From Arthrobotrys musiformis (taxonomy: Eukaryota > Ascomycota > Orbiliomycetes > Orbiliales > Orbiliaceae), in contig JAVHJL010000006.1 of the NCBI GenBank assembly GCA_036971715.1, positions 682,001 through 746,000 on the forward strand: 64,000 bases of DNA, given 5' to 3'. Position numbers and translations under genes: made by a program. The first letter of the stretch is position 1. Every line of letters begins with the position of its first letter. This document shows, piece by piece, positions 22,396 to 34,324 of this stretch. The notes under the pieces are model-generated. The model was not told where the DNA came from and did no database searches. It saw only the letters and a program-made list of their open reading frames with translations.

Positions 22396-23464
22396 ATGAA
22401 GTCGGAGATGACCGGGTACGTACCCATATCTGAATGGCTCCCAATCGGCTTCGGTATCTTCTCTAACACTGTAATTGAACTCTAGAGGATTAAATAGAGG
22501 GCCTAAAGCCCCAGAGAAAGCACTAGACTCCAATTCTGGATCGAGTCCATGTCAACATTCTCAACAGAAAGATGTCACCGTCTCTGGTGTCGCCTCGAAC
22601 AATGATAACAAGCCCCCTGCTTCTACCAATAGAGCTCCTGGCTTCAAGAAAACCTTTATCTTCACCTCCACCCAGGCTGCTCACATTGATTTTGAATACC
22701 AATTGAAACCCGCTGCTCCCAACAGCGATACCAATAAGAAGACCAAAGTTATGTCGGATGATAAAACCGAAACGAAGATTCAGCCACCGGCTAGCGGGGT
22801 GACCAATCCTAGCCCTCAAACCGCTCCAGGTGTTAACATCGCCCTAGAGAATACTATTCTTCTAGATGATGACTATACCGTCCCTCGAGGCCCTAAGTCT
22901 CCCGGCTATGCTAATACTGCGTCCAAGACGCTCAAGATCCCAGTTCCTCCTAGCAAGAAGGGTGTCAAGTTCGTCATGCCTTACCGTGAGGATAGCACAC
23001 CATCTTCTTTCGACAATGTCGGAGGTCCATCAGGAGAAGGGCTTCGGACCAAATCTCATACTACTGCTGTTAAGAGAAAGAAAAAAGCGGGTAGCGGCCC
23101 AATCAATCAAGCTAACAAATCCAAAGAGTGCGCTCTCACCCCAGCCGCTCTCGTTGAACTCGATCAACTAAAGCTCCGAGTCACGAAGAGAGAGGAGCAA
23201 CTCAATACCATTGAACCACAGCTACTTGAAATTTCTCAAGCCATCCGCAAGCTTCAAGCTAAACTTGAGGCCGTAGAACTCGAGACCTCTAATCTCCGCA
23301 AGGACGTTCAGAAACTTAAGGAAGATCAGGCTTTGAGCTTTGATGATTCTGATACCGATGATGGCGACAGATTATGGCAAATACTGGGCAAGGTTCAACA
23401 AGTGCTCCAAGTTCTCATCTTCGTGATGGTTGTCTACTTGGTTGTTGGTTCTTGGGTGATCTAG
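22396..23464 (+). CDS. Coiled-coil, tail-anchored protein
   Basis: A 20-nt first exon (22396-22415, MKSEMTG) is joined to 22486-23464 by a 70-bp intron (GTACGT, CTCTAACAC, CTCTAG), giving 332 residues in phase. The tiny first exon is inferred because the long frame has no usable ATG at its head. Residues 1-200 are polar, Pro/Ser/Lys-rich and probably disordered, with a basic patch (KRKKKAG). Residues about 230-288 form a heptad-rich coiled coil. An acidic DDSDTDDGD patch precedes a C-terminal hydrophobic anchor (about 309-332, VLIFVMVVYLVVGSWVI) that ends at the stop. This topology is that of tail-anchored membrane proteins with a cytosolic coiled coil, such as tethering or SNARE-like proteins. 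No conserved SNARE motif was seen and the family is unknown. Confidence 0.75.
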
Positions 23465-24405
23465 AACGCCAACCGGAAAGCAGCAATCGCGAGGATCAGG
23501 CAGGAAATTGCCTTTCAAAGATGGCAAAAGTATTGGAAAATTGGACCGTACATGAAACGCAACGACTAAAGCCGCAAAGAATAGGTGAGTGTGGCCCGCA
23601 ACAACGATGGTGTCAAACTCTGACTTCGATTGATCCTTGGGCCGGTGGGCCATAACAGATATCTTACATCCGAACTTCTCAACTAAAAGTTGCCCCTTCC
23701 ACTAATATCGCATTTACATTCCAAATTACCCTAATACCCGACCTTTGGCTGAGCCACCAATACATATGCGAGCAACTCTTGGCTAACTCTACCAACCTCT
23801 GACTTGCCCTATTTACTGTAATAAACAGCATGTAGCATAAGCTGCCATCAATAATAAAAATAATAAAATGCCTTTTATTTCGGATATTAGTTGTAACGCG
23901 TGTCGTAAAGTTAAAGCAACGGCAGGAATAGTCCCGCACATGCAACGTGTAATGCTTAACGCGGAGCCATATTGCAACATTGGTCCCACAACTTGTCACC
24001 GCGGTGGCTTATTCGCACCCAGACATGAGACCAACAATGAAACCAACAAAAACAACTTTCGAAGTAAGAGAGTGATGTAGGCTAAGAAACCTTTGTCTTT
24101 GTTCTCCATGGGCGAACGCGAAACACAAGAAACAAGTCAAGCCAATAAAGAACTTCAAGCAAACGTCCAACAGGATTGAGCTATTGAGCAGTCATGGTGA
24201 CTATATTGTCAACCGTGGGCTTGGTTATCTTAACTATCTCAATTCATATCCTTCAAGCTTCAACCCGTTCCAGTCCTAGACCTTTCGGTACCCTTGGACT
24301 AAAACTCAAGCTCAGCGACAAGTCCAGAGATACAATATTTGCATATATAGTACTCACAGCGTATCCGGAATACGCCACGGTGATATTACAAATCTGAACT
24401 CCAAA
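23465..24405. other. Intergenic, no gene seen
   Basis: A short frame starting at 23868 has CNACRKVK but too few cysteines for a Zn2Cys6 cluster. A 67-codon hydrophobic frame at 24194-24397 lies just before the next start and could be an upstream ORF. Confidence 0.5.
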
Positions 24406-25412
24406 ATGTCAGCTCCAGCTCCCCCGGATCCCAGTCGACTCACCCCCGGTGTACATGCGGCCAAAAAGGTCACAGGTGCACCAGACCCAAAACTACTTCA
24501 GTTAGCTCATGCCAAATCGCAAGAACTCCGCAAGGAAAGACTCAAGGGTAGCATTCTCACTCGCATCCCAGTTTACACCTCGCTCGGAGGGAAAGAGCCT
24601 TTGGAAGTGGTGATCCAAGAACCGGCAGAACATCCTAAACCGAAATGGGCGGATATCAGGCAAAGCGATATCGCGCCGGCAGATGGCACACAAAGACGCA
24701 GCCAATTTGAGAAGGAATGGAGAAACGCCGATCGCGTTTTACGGAGTGGACAGAAATCGAAGATCAGGCAAAAGGTTCGAGAGTGGAATTACGCTTTGAT
24801 ACAGCTCTACATCTATCTCGTTTACTGGTTTGCGACTTGGGTTGGGGCTAGTATTCGGAAGCCCGGAAAATGGAGGCAGCTAGCGTACGCCGCATCCCTA
24901 GCCATTTGATATCAAGAAATAAAGCGACTAACCTCCATTTCTGGAATAGATTCCGATACCCCCCAGTTGAGGGAGGATGGGACTTCTTCGACATACGAGC
25001 GGAGTTCGAATCACTCACCCGTTCCAATGTGATCTATACCAAAAAAAAAATTTGGTTCAACCCCGAGACCGGTCACTACGAAACTGTCATGTTCACCAAC
25101 CTGGACGATGAGTCCCAATACCGTGACAGATATCCTGGGGAAACAGACGGAATTGACCCCACTGAATTTGCAAGGTACCACTACCTCAGTCCAGACGACA
25201 CGGTGGTTAAATGGCTTGGGGAGAAAGTTTTCACGCCGATTATGACGATATTCGTGGCTTTTCTTACGTTCTTGGTTTTGGTCAATGGAGCGAAGATATC
25301 GATATCTGTGGCACACATGCTAGCGGCGGAATACCCGGATTTGGCTGTTATTGTGGTCTTCATGTTGTTTGGTTGGCTGACCGTGAAGTTATGGCGCCTT
25401 GTGCGTGGGTAG
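24406..25412 (+). CDS. Hypothetical membrane protein, two exons
   Basis: Exon 1 is 24406-24884 and exon 2 is 24950-25412. The 65-bp intron (GTACGC, GACTAACC branch, GGAATAG) joins two frames in phase to give 313 residues. The N-terminal 125 residues are polar and basic. A first hydrophobic segment lies at about 131-149 (IQLYIYLVYWFATWVGAS). The second exon begins with an aromatic-rich segment (FRYPPVEGGWDFFDI) and a loop with KIWFNPETGHYETVMF, followed by two spans at about 255-277 and 290-308. The family is unknown. A polar head and C-terminal spans recall the gene at 17555-18481. Confidence 0.72.
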
Positions 25413-25747
25413 AAGAAACTCATACCTGCGGGGCAAGGTAGTTATCAGTGATTTCAAGATTGTTAGGCTATTTTATCTCCAGCGCCGAACAGAGCAGAAT
25501 TATAGTACTCGAGTACTCTATGGTCCTATTTCTCTATTGACCTAACAAAGTCTTGGATTCTGTCATTGAGCTCCGCTCATGGGTTCAAGCCATGGTGACC
25601 AGCCGATATTACATCGTATGCATATTATTTAGAATTTATTACAAAATCAGAAACTAGCCGTGACCCAATAGTCTCACGAAGGTTTACACCGAATCAATAT
25701 TTCTTTATAAATTTATCGGCATTTACAGCTCTCGCAAGCTAGATTAT

Positions 25748-25836
25748 GGAGATATTCCAACTGGTTAACTGCCGCAGATTGGAAACTCTGCGAGATGTTT
25801 TAAGTGCTTTGCACGTGGCCAGGATATAGTATCTCC
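25748..25836 (+). other. tRNA-like fold, possible decayed tRNA-Ser
   Basis: The 89-nt segment opens with GGAGATA and closes with the perfect complement TATCTCC, like a 7-bp acceptor stem. A D-arm-like AACTGGTTAA follows. CGCAGA (25773-25778) pairs with TCTGCG (25787-25792) around TTGGAAAC, which would place GGA (Ser) as anticodon. A small GTGC-TTT-GCAC hairpin lies where class II tRNAs have the variable arm. The T-arm consensus (GTTCGAATC) is missing, and the anticodon loop has 8 bases instead of 7. So it is at best a decayed or organelle-derived tRNA, and it may be chance. Confidence 0.25.
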
Positions 25837-26381
25837 TAAGCTGCTGCGCGTTCCGGCATTACTTTGGGGCCTGGGTCATGCGTCTAAGTACATCGGAGCT
25901 CCCTATTTCCACATATCGCTAGTACTCAAAGTTGACCTATTGGTATCTTTACGAGCAGGTAGGCGCCGGGTAAATAAGTAGACAGGTACTGAGTATAGTA
26001 AGTGGTTTACTGCACAAATGTAATGAATTACGGCGCGGTTATGAGTAAAAAAGTCTTAGATTTCTTCTTCTATGCCCGATGTTTGACGAAGGTTTGAGAA
26101 GTTAGCCAAGTACTGCAGAGACCAATTGGTCTGGTTGAAAGGTAGTCTGGGAGTCACTTGTTGAAAGGTGGTCCGGAGCGAACTCTGTTGGAAGGCCGAC
26201 TCGTTTAGGGCGGGCCCATGTCGGCACTATTCCCTTTTGGACAATCTTCTAAATCCGTGTAACCAATAGAATATTGAGGAAATACAACATTGTTGACGAA
26301 TATGTTGTGTTGCGAACGCTAGTGACAAGCCCGACGGCGCGGAAGAAGCTGATGATATCACTAAGGAACCCTTTGTGACGT

Positions 26382-26397
26382 CTGGGAACGAGACCAG
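26382..26397 (+). repeat. Dispersed 16-mer CTGGGAACGAGACCAG
   Basis: One of about ten copies in this window. The others are at 28534, 36334, 36420, 47252/47270, 58995 and 59165 (+ orientation) and 38552, 58683 and 61476 (reverse). The consensus is CTGGGWACGAGWCCAG with variation. Confidence 0.75.
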
Positions 26398-28631
26398 CGG
26401 AACCAAAACATAGCCATGGTGACGATAACGACGACGACAGTGAAAATATGTTTCAACAAGACGTTAAGTACAAACGCCGCCGTGAAACCGACATCTATGA
26501 CTCCGATGATAGGTAGTCTGCACCCTTGCTACTCGAACTGTAGGGCCCTGAAAACCCAGCTTCTTTTCCAATACCTACACTTATCAAAAAGGCAAACTCT
26601 CTTCGCAAGTGAGCACAACAGGCATTTTGACCTAAGGAGAAGAGTTGCCTTGGGGAGAGTAAACAACAAGATTCGTGAAGAGATACATAACAGGCGGGCA
26701 GGCAGGCAGGTTGGCAGTCAACAATTTTGGTACATATTATGCTTCTTAGACTGTCTGGTGATGGATGAGCCTGGGCGAATGCAAGGCCAACATAGTTGCA
26801 TCTTGTTTTGTCGCCAGAATCCTCAACTATGGGCCTCCCAACTAGCTACACTGCCTGCGGCGACTGGCAACGGACTTTGGCGAAGCCTCGATTTCCTGGT
26901 TTCAGTCCCAATACCATCGCGAAACGGCACTCAATCAAAATTCCTTCCTCAGTTACCAAAAATCAAGATAAAATTAAGGAGCACAAAAGAACATCATTCG
27001 GACATATGTTGGCAGGCAGTGTATGTGTTGAAGGAGTAGAATTCTGTGGCCTGCCGTTTCAACGGATTTTTGAGATAATAATTAGCTACTAACGGGCCCT
27101 TAAACTTAGGACACGGTATAGTTGAAGGACTGTGTAGTGAGACCTGGGACTCACAAGATAAATTAAAAGCTAGCGAAATGGCGACCCTGAAACTCGCCTG
27201 CGTGTGTTTGCACAAGTTGCAACAGAGCCAAAGAGTTTAAAGGACCGAAGTGAGAGCAATCTAACGTATTCTGTGTTCCTGCTCTTCAAGAGGCAGCTAT
27301 ATAATATTATGATACATTTGGAGTTCATGAGTCCGGGCTTTCAACACCTATATATACACCAATAACCAGGACTCATAGCTTAGTTGCTGAAATTTCGGAA
27401 TCCGTTTTCCGAGGAGCCGTGGCAGAGGTAGGTAGGGCTGGGAACAGGACTAAGCCTGCAGGCAGGATGGGTCTTGAGCTAGAAACAGAATTTCGCGTCT
27501 CCCTTTTAGACCTTTAGCATCAATTTTCAGAGTTTAAAAACCCGGCCGCGAGTAGAGCTTGTTGGTCACGCAATTTTCTGAAACAAACCAAATTTATGTA
27601 CAAACGGTGGTACGCTCTAGGGCAGACACAGTAGCATTTGGTTTACGAGATAACTCTAGGGTTTGATAATGCCAGACTTCTGCAAGTCGGGCTAGTAGGT
27701 AAGTTGGTTAGTAGGTAGGTTGGCTAATAAATAGGCGAATAGGTAGTTTGTAATGCTAGAATGCGAATGCAGAATAAAACGTAAATATGCTTGTTAAGAT
27801 GTAGGCTTAAATTTAAATTTTAAATTTTGAAGGGCTAATCTTTATGTTTGGGTAGTATCTAGGTATTAATGATGAGGGTTAGGTAGTTGGGTTTTAATGG
27901 TGCTGTAGGCGCCTAAGTTTGCAACGTTTGATCTACCACAAACTCATATAAATACGCGAAACATGCATGTTGTAAAACGGGGTAAATTGCAGCGCGTTCG
28001 AACGTTCTCGACTTAAAAAACAATTCAATTGCGAGATGGCAATGCTACTAACCACTACATCATATGTAAACTAACTTATTGTTAATGCAACGACTCGTCG
28101 CATGAACCGAAACCGCTTGGGTAGAATTCCTTTGGTCTTTGGGATCCCGATGCTTGGATTTGTTTTATAACGGCCGGAAATTTTTAAAAGATCCGATCCA
28201 ATACTCCTTTCAGGGACCAATTATTGCAAATACAGGCGCAGATCTATGGTTCACGGGATAGTTGGTAAAAAGTTCCAACTTTGACCGGTTCCACATCCTT
28301 CAACAGCGCCTCACCAGCTGAAAGTTTTTAAAGCGAACCAATCCTTCAAATCCAACGACAAAACGTGCGATTGGTAGCTATGAGCATCATACTACACATA
28401 TATTTATATAATTTTACGAAGCTCCCACCATTTTACTTTGTTTGTGGCCCCCAGCCAATGCGAGATACCCATCCCGCAAAATCAAAATATAACCTGGAGG
28501 ACCATTACTCCAAACAAATGCCCCGTTTGACGTCTGAGAACGAGACCTCCATTACTCAACTACATATATGAAATCATTAGAGCGCGCAGACGAAAACAGT
28601 CTTTCCTGCCAGTCAGCTATTTATATACAAG

Positions 28632-30086
28632 ATGAGGAAAATACACTTTCTCATCTTTATTTGCCTATTTCTGAAGGGTAACTTAATAGTAGGAATACCG
28701 ACAACTGTGAAAGACGGTATTGCTAGTTTGGATTTAAATTCTACCGATACGCTAACCGCGACGCCGTCTCCGCTCACTGATGGAGCTGGCGCCTTTGCAC
28801 CTTCAAACGCAACTTTGAATCAAACGGAGGCCACCGGCGGCCCCAGATTACCACAGACTGAGAACCACGCAATTGGTAGCGGTGATGAAAAGCGAGTAGT
28901 ACCAACTACCCTATTCCACACAACTTTCAGAATAGTATGTGCGACACCGTCAGAGATACTTAGGATGCCAAGAGATCCCAATCTTTATCCTCGGTTTTTG
29001 AGGCGCGAGGGACACGGTCAGGTCCGCCAACAATCCCGTCCTAACTACGACGAATACGACACATTTACAAAACCAGGGGAGAGGAGGGTGTATCAGGTTA
29101 GGATCCACACTTGGTTGAGGCAATTCTGCCGAAATTGTAAATGTGATGAGAACACGGGCGAAATTATACACTCTATTCCACTTCCTGGTGTTGTTTATAA
29201 GGGCACCGAGCCATCCTATCGCTGCAGGTCCGGAGACGAATTGCCGCAACTATGCAAGAGTTGGTTCAGTGAGTCCACCCCTTAACCTTCACTCCACCTT
29301 TTATCTTTGCCCACTCTAGGAACTGCGGGTTCATACGGGAAGGTATATTAGTACTCAGAGGCCTGCTACGTGTTTCACAATATCGTCGGCCAAAGGTAGT
29401 CGACTATTCCTTCCCCGGCCGAGCCAGGGTAATACTCAGTTGTCATTTTGAGGATATTGGTTGCTGATTAAATTTTTATGGCGGCATCAGATTGTAAATG
29501 TGACATCGAAGCCCTCCAGCCAGAACCCGTCTCGTCGGAAACCCTACAAGCACATTACGACGCGCTCGGCCAACTCCCTCAATTTTTTAGGGACCGGTTC
29601 CCGAACTACGTGTGGAATCCTCCATCTGGGACACTACCCAACGGGGTTACGCCGCCGTGGGCGCCACAGCAGCCAGCCCCGCCGGTCGTTCCTGAGGACG
29701 AATTCGAACGACTTAATACGTTGGCCGACATCGCGGCTGGGTCGGAACGTGTCGTTCCTCCGGGCGGATTGGAACGGCTTGGAACGCTAGCCCTCTTCGC
29801 GGGGGTAGACGATGCGCCCGGTGCTTCCCAACCAGACCCCCCCGAGGGCGCAATGGAGCGAATGGATACGCTGGCCGACTTCGCGGGGTATCTTGAGATG
29901 GACAAATATTGGGATCACAGGCCCCCCGGCGCGGGTTTTTTTGGTGGTGGATTTGATGGCGGGGGCAGCGGCGGGTCCAGTTCGGGAGTAGCTAAGAAAA
30001 GAGAAATACCGTCGCCAAATGAACCGCCAAAGTCCGATGGTTCGCCAGCAATAGACAGCGAAAAAACTAACCACAGACTCAATTGA
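28632..30086 (+). CDS. Secreted protein, paralogue A of an unknown family
   Basis: Exon 1 is 28632-29268 and exon 2 is 29491-30086. The intron (GTGAGT...CATCAG) is 222 bp, keeps phase and restores CKSWF-N-CKCD; total 410 residues. The signal peptide is MRKIHFLIFICLFLKGNLIVG. A Ser/Thr/Pro-rich region with N-glycosylation sequons follows. The conserved part begins FRIVCATPSEILRMPRDP and carries cysteines through CRNCKCD and CKSWFNCKCD to about residue 280. The second exon holds three copies of an ERLNTLADIAAG-like unit, then a Gly-rich stretch and a dibasic KKR before the C-terminus. The gene at 39408-40658 aligns with it: FRIVC/YRMWVVC, DPNLYPRF/DPEKYPTF, CKSWFNCKCD/CKEWLGCTCT and the C-terminal KRE. 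The function is unknown; being extracellular, it may be an effector-like protein (inference). Confidence 0.75.
29701..29910 (+). repeat. Three coding repeats in paralogue A
   Basis: EFERLNTLADIAAG, GLERLGTLALFAG and AMERMDTLADFAG follow one another with Pro/Gly/Asp-rich spacers of 17-25 residues. The second gene of the pair lacks them. Confidence 0.75.
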
Positions 30087-32656
30087 TTTGTAAACTGGGT
30101 CTCTAGGATTGCAACGTATTCACCCACAATTAAGCTAGGACTAACCAAGAAAGGAAGGATCAATAGATAGCTCTCGCAATGCTGTTTTAGTTTTATATAT
30201 TGATTCCTAAATCGTAACATTATTTGTCGACGCTAACTGAGCTGCCTTCACACTGTGTGAAAAATTTTAATCTTTACCTGTTCTCTCATTCTATTTTATA
30301 TAAATGCACGCTCCGATACAGCTATACGCTATTGAGATCCGGATACATATCTAGGTACGAATAAAAGGCTACGTTTTCAATTTATATTAATATACAATCA
30401 ATCGACTAATGGGGATCGTACTCTTGGTGGGCATTGTCGATCTAACAAGCGGCTGTGCACGAAAAATTGGTATTAGGACACTTTTGAGGTTATACGTAGT
30501 GTTCGTCCGTGTGATAATATATCCGAGGGAATCAAGGAGCCATATCCATGCCATATTCAGTTCGCAAAAAACTGGGATGCTTCAAGATAGCGAGAATAAG
30601 TAGCAGGCGGGTTGGTCTACGGTATCTTCGACAACAACCCCGGACGCAAACGATTATTTAGCCCCAAACATTACGCCTTAGGTGTTTCCTTCCGTACATC
30701 GTCTTGCCCTGATTCCAGGGAACCCGGCCAAATCTCTATCTGTGAGTCTCTTTAAGAAATATTTGCGTTTTAGGTTGCAGACTCGCCGCTTACCCAGACC
30801 ACTAGGGTGCGCCCCGTCGCCGCCAACTCTAGGCTTCACTTACAATGCCATGTAAGAGGGCCGTCTAAACCATTATTCTCTGAAATAAAGCGTTGGACGT
30901 GGCAGAATGGACGTTTGACTCAGAAACCTTCCTTTCTGGGCTTCAGAGTCTTGGCGCCGGTATTGTCACACAGATGCGGGTCAACCCGACTTCCTTGTTC
31001 AACAAGTGGCACAAGGAACTATGTATGGTCGCGGTAACTCTAATTTTTAAGTTAAAGTCCAAACGTTCCCCACAATTGAATCTGCGCATGATATAAGCAT
31101 GTCAGGGTTTATGGGGCCGAGAAACATCCTGCCCATATATGTCAGCATCTGGATTCGAGGCTATAGAGACATACACAATTTACCGAGGCCCTGTATTTAC
31201 TTTGTCTAACGTAAAACAACATTTGGTCTGGCGTTTCGTGGCGCACATCATGCCTTCAAAATACGCGAAGCCGATGGTTGGGAGGTATTTGACACGATCT
31301 TGAGCGAGATACATGTTCGCTTTCAGGGACACCGACCTCACGGCCGAAGAGAATAATCTCGAACGTAGCTCCGTGGAATTTAGGAGTTTCAGACCATTCT
31401 TCAATTTCAATTCAGGTCTTGGAATTATAATTGCTGCAACTTAGGTTTGGCACAATTTGCCGTAGTTCTCTGCCACTCTTTCTATTCGGCGCGACCGCAA
31501 CTCCAAATTCCAAATTGAACGCCTCCACCGTAGGACGATGGCGCCATGGCCACGTTGATATTAGTAGCTCGGAGCCAACCTACTTTGTGTAACAAGTGGG
31601 CATAGCTCCTGATTAGCCAATATCAGTGGTATGATTCGGGCTTTATTATTATGTAAAGTCAGTGCAGCGGCTTGACTTGACTTTTTGAGACTGTCCCTAG
31701 AGCTAGCTCTCGCAAAGCCCTTCCGATACGGGTCATTTTTGTAGTACATGATACCATAGGAATCATTTGATGGATTAGATTAACTTTAAAGATGCAGATA
31801 GTGTGGAATATTCTCGCTAAGCGAATCCACCGGTCCCACATTTATAGCTTCGGCTCACAAGATGAACCTGATTCATGTTTCATGAACATAATTATAAACG
31901 TAAGCGGCTCGGCTGGTTTTCCCCTGGTCGGAGGGGGTATATTCTGCGTACTAGCGTGCTGGCACTAACGAGCTACTGTACTATATTATAGGAGTTATAA
32001 TATGGCGTTATTTATATCCGTATAAGCGATCAGTTCCCATAACATGCATAATAATATCATGATATAGGTGGGACTATACCTATAACAGTAGCCCGCCCTA
32101 GTTCTCCAACGCAAGGCAACCTGCACGTGCGCTACATAATCCACAATCTCTATAGCTCAACTTATAATCAAGCCGCTAATCTAAGCATCTTCCTGGCCTC
32201 ATCCGACGCGAACTTAAAGCACGCTATATTAAATCGATATAATATCTTGGCCTTATCGATTGATAATCAAATGTGGGAAGGCTGCTTGATTTATGTTGAA
32301 AACTTGACCTCTTCGAGCTGGTTTGAGAAAGACTTATGATCGGAGGTACAATACTAAAGAATATAACGCTTAACGCCATACTAATTCCATGTAGCTAGGT
32401 ACAGGTATTCAAAGCATAACAAGTTGACATATCCAACACCTTGCCGTAAAATTATTAAAGGTACTAGGTCTCCAACCTTCCTCATTACTCGAGTACCCCT
32501 CAGGATCATAAAAGCCACCACCCTATTTATTTACATACATATGCATATTGCCCAAAATATATGCTAACATGCTAACACGATTATCAATCATTAAACGAGA
32601 CAATCATACGATAACAAACTTCTAGCCAATAGGAAACTCATGAACTCGTTTTCCGT
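30087..32656. other. Long gene-poor stretch
   Basis: AT-rich, only short frames, none protein-like. Nothing further is seen. Confidence 0.55.
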
Positions 32657-33670
32657 TTAAAAATATATTCGGGTGGCGATCGCTCTCGCCTTTACTGGCG
32701 CATTAATACCGTCGTATCGGCCATTGGATCTAATTTTCAGCTGGACTCTCGGATTCGCAGTAGCGCACTCGGCATACGCTCCAGATGTGGGGCTGGTTTC
32801 CGTAAAGCATGTTGCCCCGATAGGGCAGTTTGTAGGACCCTTCCAACATTTACCACCACACTGGCCTCCTAACTTCGCGGTCGAGTGAGGAGGGGGTAGT
32901 GAGACGGTGAATTCTTGTCGAATGGTTGAACATGCGTCTGGGCATGCGGTGCCACTATACGAAGGATCTGTTCTATCAATACACTTCGAATAGGCACCAC
33001 TACTCTGACAAACGCAGGCCTGCCATTCAGGACAGAGAGTCATAGTTGAAGCCCAGACTGGGTTTCTTTTAGCATCCATATACCTCGGTAAAGGGGGGTT
33101 GATAAAAGGCTTACATTCTGTTTCTGGTGTTTGGGTAGTACCTCCGCATTGTCCAGATTCGGCGGCGAGAGAAGTTGGGACTGATGCGAAAAACCATCTT
33201 GTTGTGTCTGGTTGGACGCGAAGACCTGCATACAGTGTATTACAGGCAGTGGTATCTTGGACAGTGGTAGGAAGGCAAATACTCGAAGATGATTCAGTTT
33301 GACATGCGCAAACGTAGTCTGTGGGGCAGAGGTTTGAGGTTGAGGCGGTTATATCACACTTTCCGTAAGGTGTTGCCATATAATCCGAAAGAGTTTCCAT
33401 AGGGTAGAACAGGTCCACTGTTTGAGAACATTCACAGGTGGTAGAACTTTGTCTCTTCGCTAGATCGGCCTTCGCCCTCATATGAAACCTAGGCGATAAA
33501 GACATATCTTGTGGGCCCTCTAGGATGCTAACATCTCGACGGTGGCGGGTACCTTGTGGAATCCTTCGAGATTGCCCCCCACTTCTAGGTCTGCGGGACC
33601 AAGCAGAATCGGACGGGTGCGCTTGAAACAGGGATAAAAACAATAAGTTGTACCATATATTGAGCCGCAT
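32657..33670 (-). CDS. Secreted Cys-rich protein with CBM1-like repeats
   Basis: Single exon, 337 residues, ATG at 33670. A signal peptide (MRLNIWYNLLFLSLFQAHPSDS) is followed by a basic pro-region ending in LAKR, a Kex2-type site. The mature part then starts QSSTTCECS. It contains three cysteine segments with the order G-x-C ... C ... C-x-C ... C (about 103-135, 170-235, 268-305). The last one, GGQCGGKCWKGPTNCP with a closing AYAECA, is close to the fungal cellulose-binding module CBM1 but with extra residues; the middle one begins SGQCGG. CBM1 binds cellulose or chitin-like surfaces. Three diverged copies without a catalytic domain suggest a wall- or substrate-binding secreted protein; the binding partner is inference. 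Confidence 0.8.
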   Translation of the reverse strand: MRLNIWYNLLFLSLFQAHPSDSAWSRRPRSGGQSRRIPQGTRHRRDVSILEGPQDMSLSPRFHMRAKADLAKRQSSTTCECSQTVDLFYPMETLSDYMATPYGKCDITASTSNLCPTDYVCACQTESSSSICLPTTVQDTTACNTLYAGLRVQPDTTRWFFASVPTSLAAESGQCGGTTQTPETECKPFINPPLPRYMDAKRNPVWASTMTLCPEWQACVCQSSGAYSKCIDRTDPSYSGTACPDACSTIRQEFTVSLPPPHSTAKLGGQCGGKCWKGPTNCPIGATCFTETSPTSGAYAECATANPRVQLKIRSNGRYDGINAPVKARAIATRIYF

Positions 33671-34324
33671 ATTGGTCTATAGATGTAAGACGGTACGTGA
33701 CGTCGCCCGTTGCCACAATATGATGTAAAAGCTTAAAAATATTATATAGATGCAAATCCAGTGAAGGAATGGAAAGAACTACTAAATCTTTATATGAGCC
33801 AGTCCCCTGGCCTTGGAAAGGTTATAGGGTGGGTATCGCGGAGCCGTCCTGGAATGTTTTTGCTCGGCCTCGGAGACCCGTGAAGTCACGGTCTAAGGCG
33901 CACATTGGCTGTGCAAATATCATAATAATGTTAAGAGGCATAGTCCGAATGCGGAATAGGGCAACCTTTATTGCTTTTCGAAATTATTTTACGAGCTCTA
34001 TCTGATTTGATGTAACACCACTGGCTTTTCCCCGTAAAGAACTCTTTCCATGGAAAACCGGGGGTTTTAATCTACCAGATATCCAACCACATCTCAAATC
34101 GAGAATTGCCCGCCCGAATGGAGTAGTAAGACAAACCATGCACATGTAAATGTGCCAAAGCAAACGCCAGTTTCAGTTTAATCCCAGATATAATTGTCTT
34201 CAAATCCGGATGTCTTACGCCCACGGATGTGTAAGCGTTTTCCTTTCCCATACATTTCCATAAACGTACGCTACACCAGTTTTCTATAGCTTTCACAGAA
34301 AGTTCTGCTTTTTCAACATTCAAA
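33671..34324. other. Divergent intergenic region
   Basis: Lies between the head-to-head starts of the CBM1-like gene (-) and the rhodopsin-domain gene (+), so it may carry both promoters. No clear motif was identified. Confidence 0.5.

Larger units (their letters stand above)
25413..28631. other. Long gene-poor stretch
   Basis: Holds the tRNA-like fold at 25748-25836 and one copy of the dispersed 16-mer (26382). Around 26325-26515 there is an acidic coding-like stretch broken by a frame change (DKPDGAEEADDITKEPF, then HGDDNDDDSENMFQQD). A 207-codon open frame at 26416-27039 is read in a third frame over it and is not protein-like. Near 27690-27745 there is degenerate GTAGGT/TTGG repetition. 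Confidence 0.5.

Noticed and set aside
23868..24080. Zn2Cys6 transcription factor start (CNACRKVK)
   Set aside because: The remaining cysteines of the cluster are missing and the frame is only 70 codons.
26416..27039. 207-codon + strand frame
   Set aside because: A frame this long is expected about by chance in 64 kb. Its composition is not protein-like and it lies over an acidic relic in another frame.
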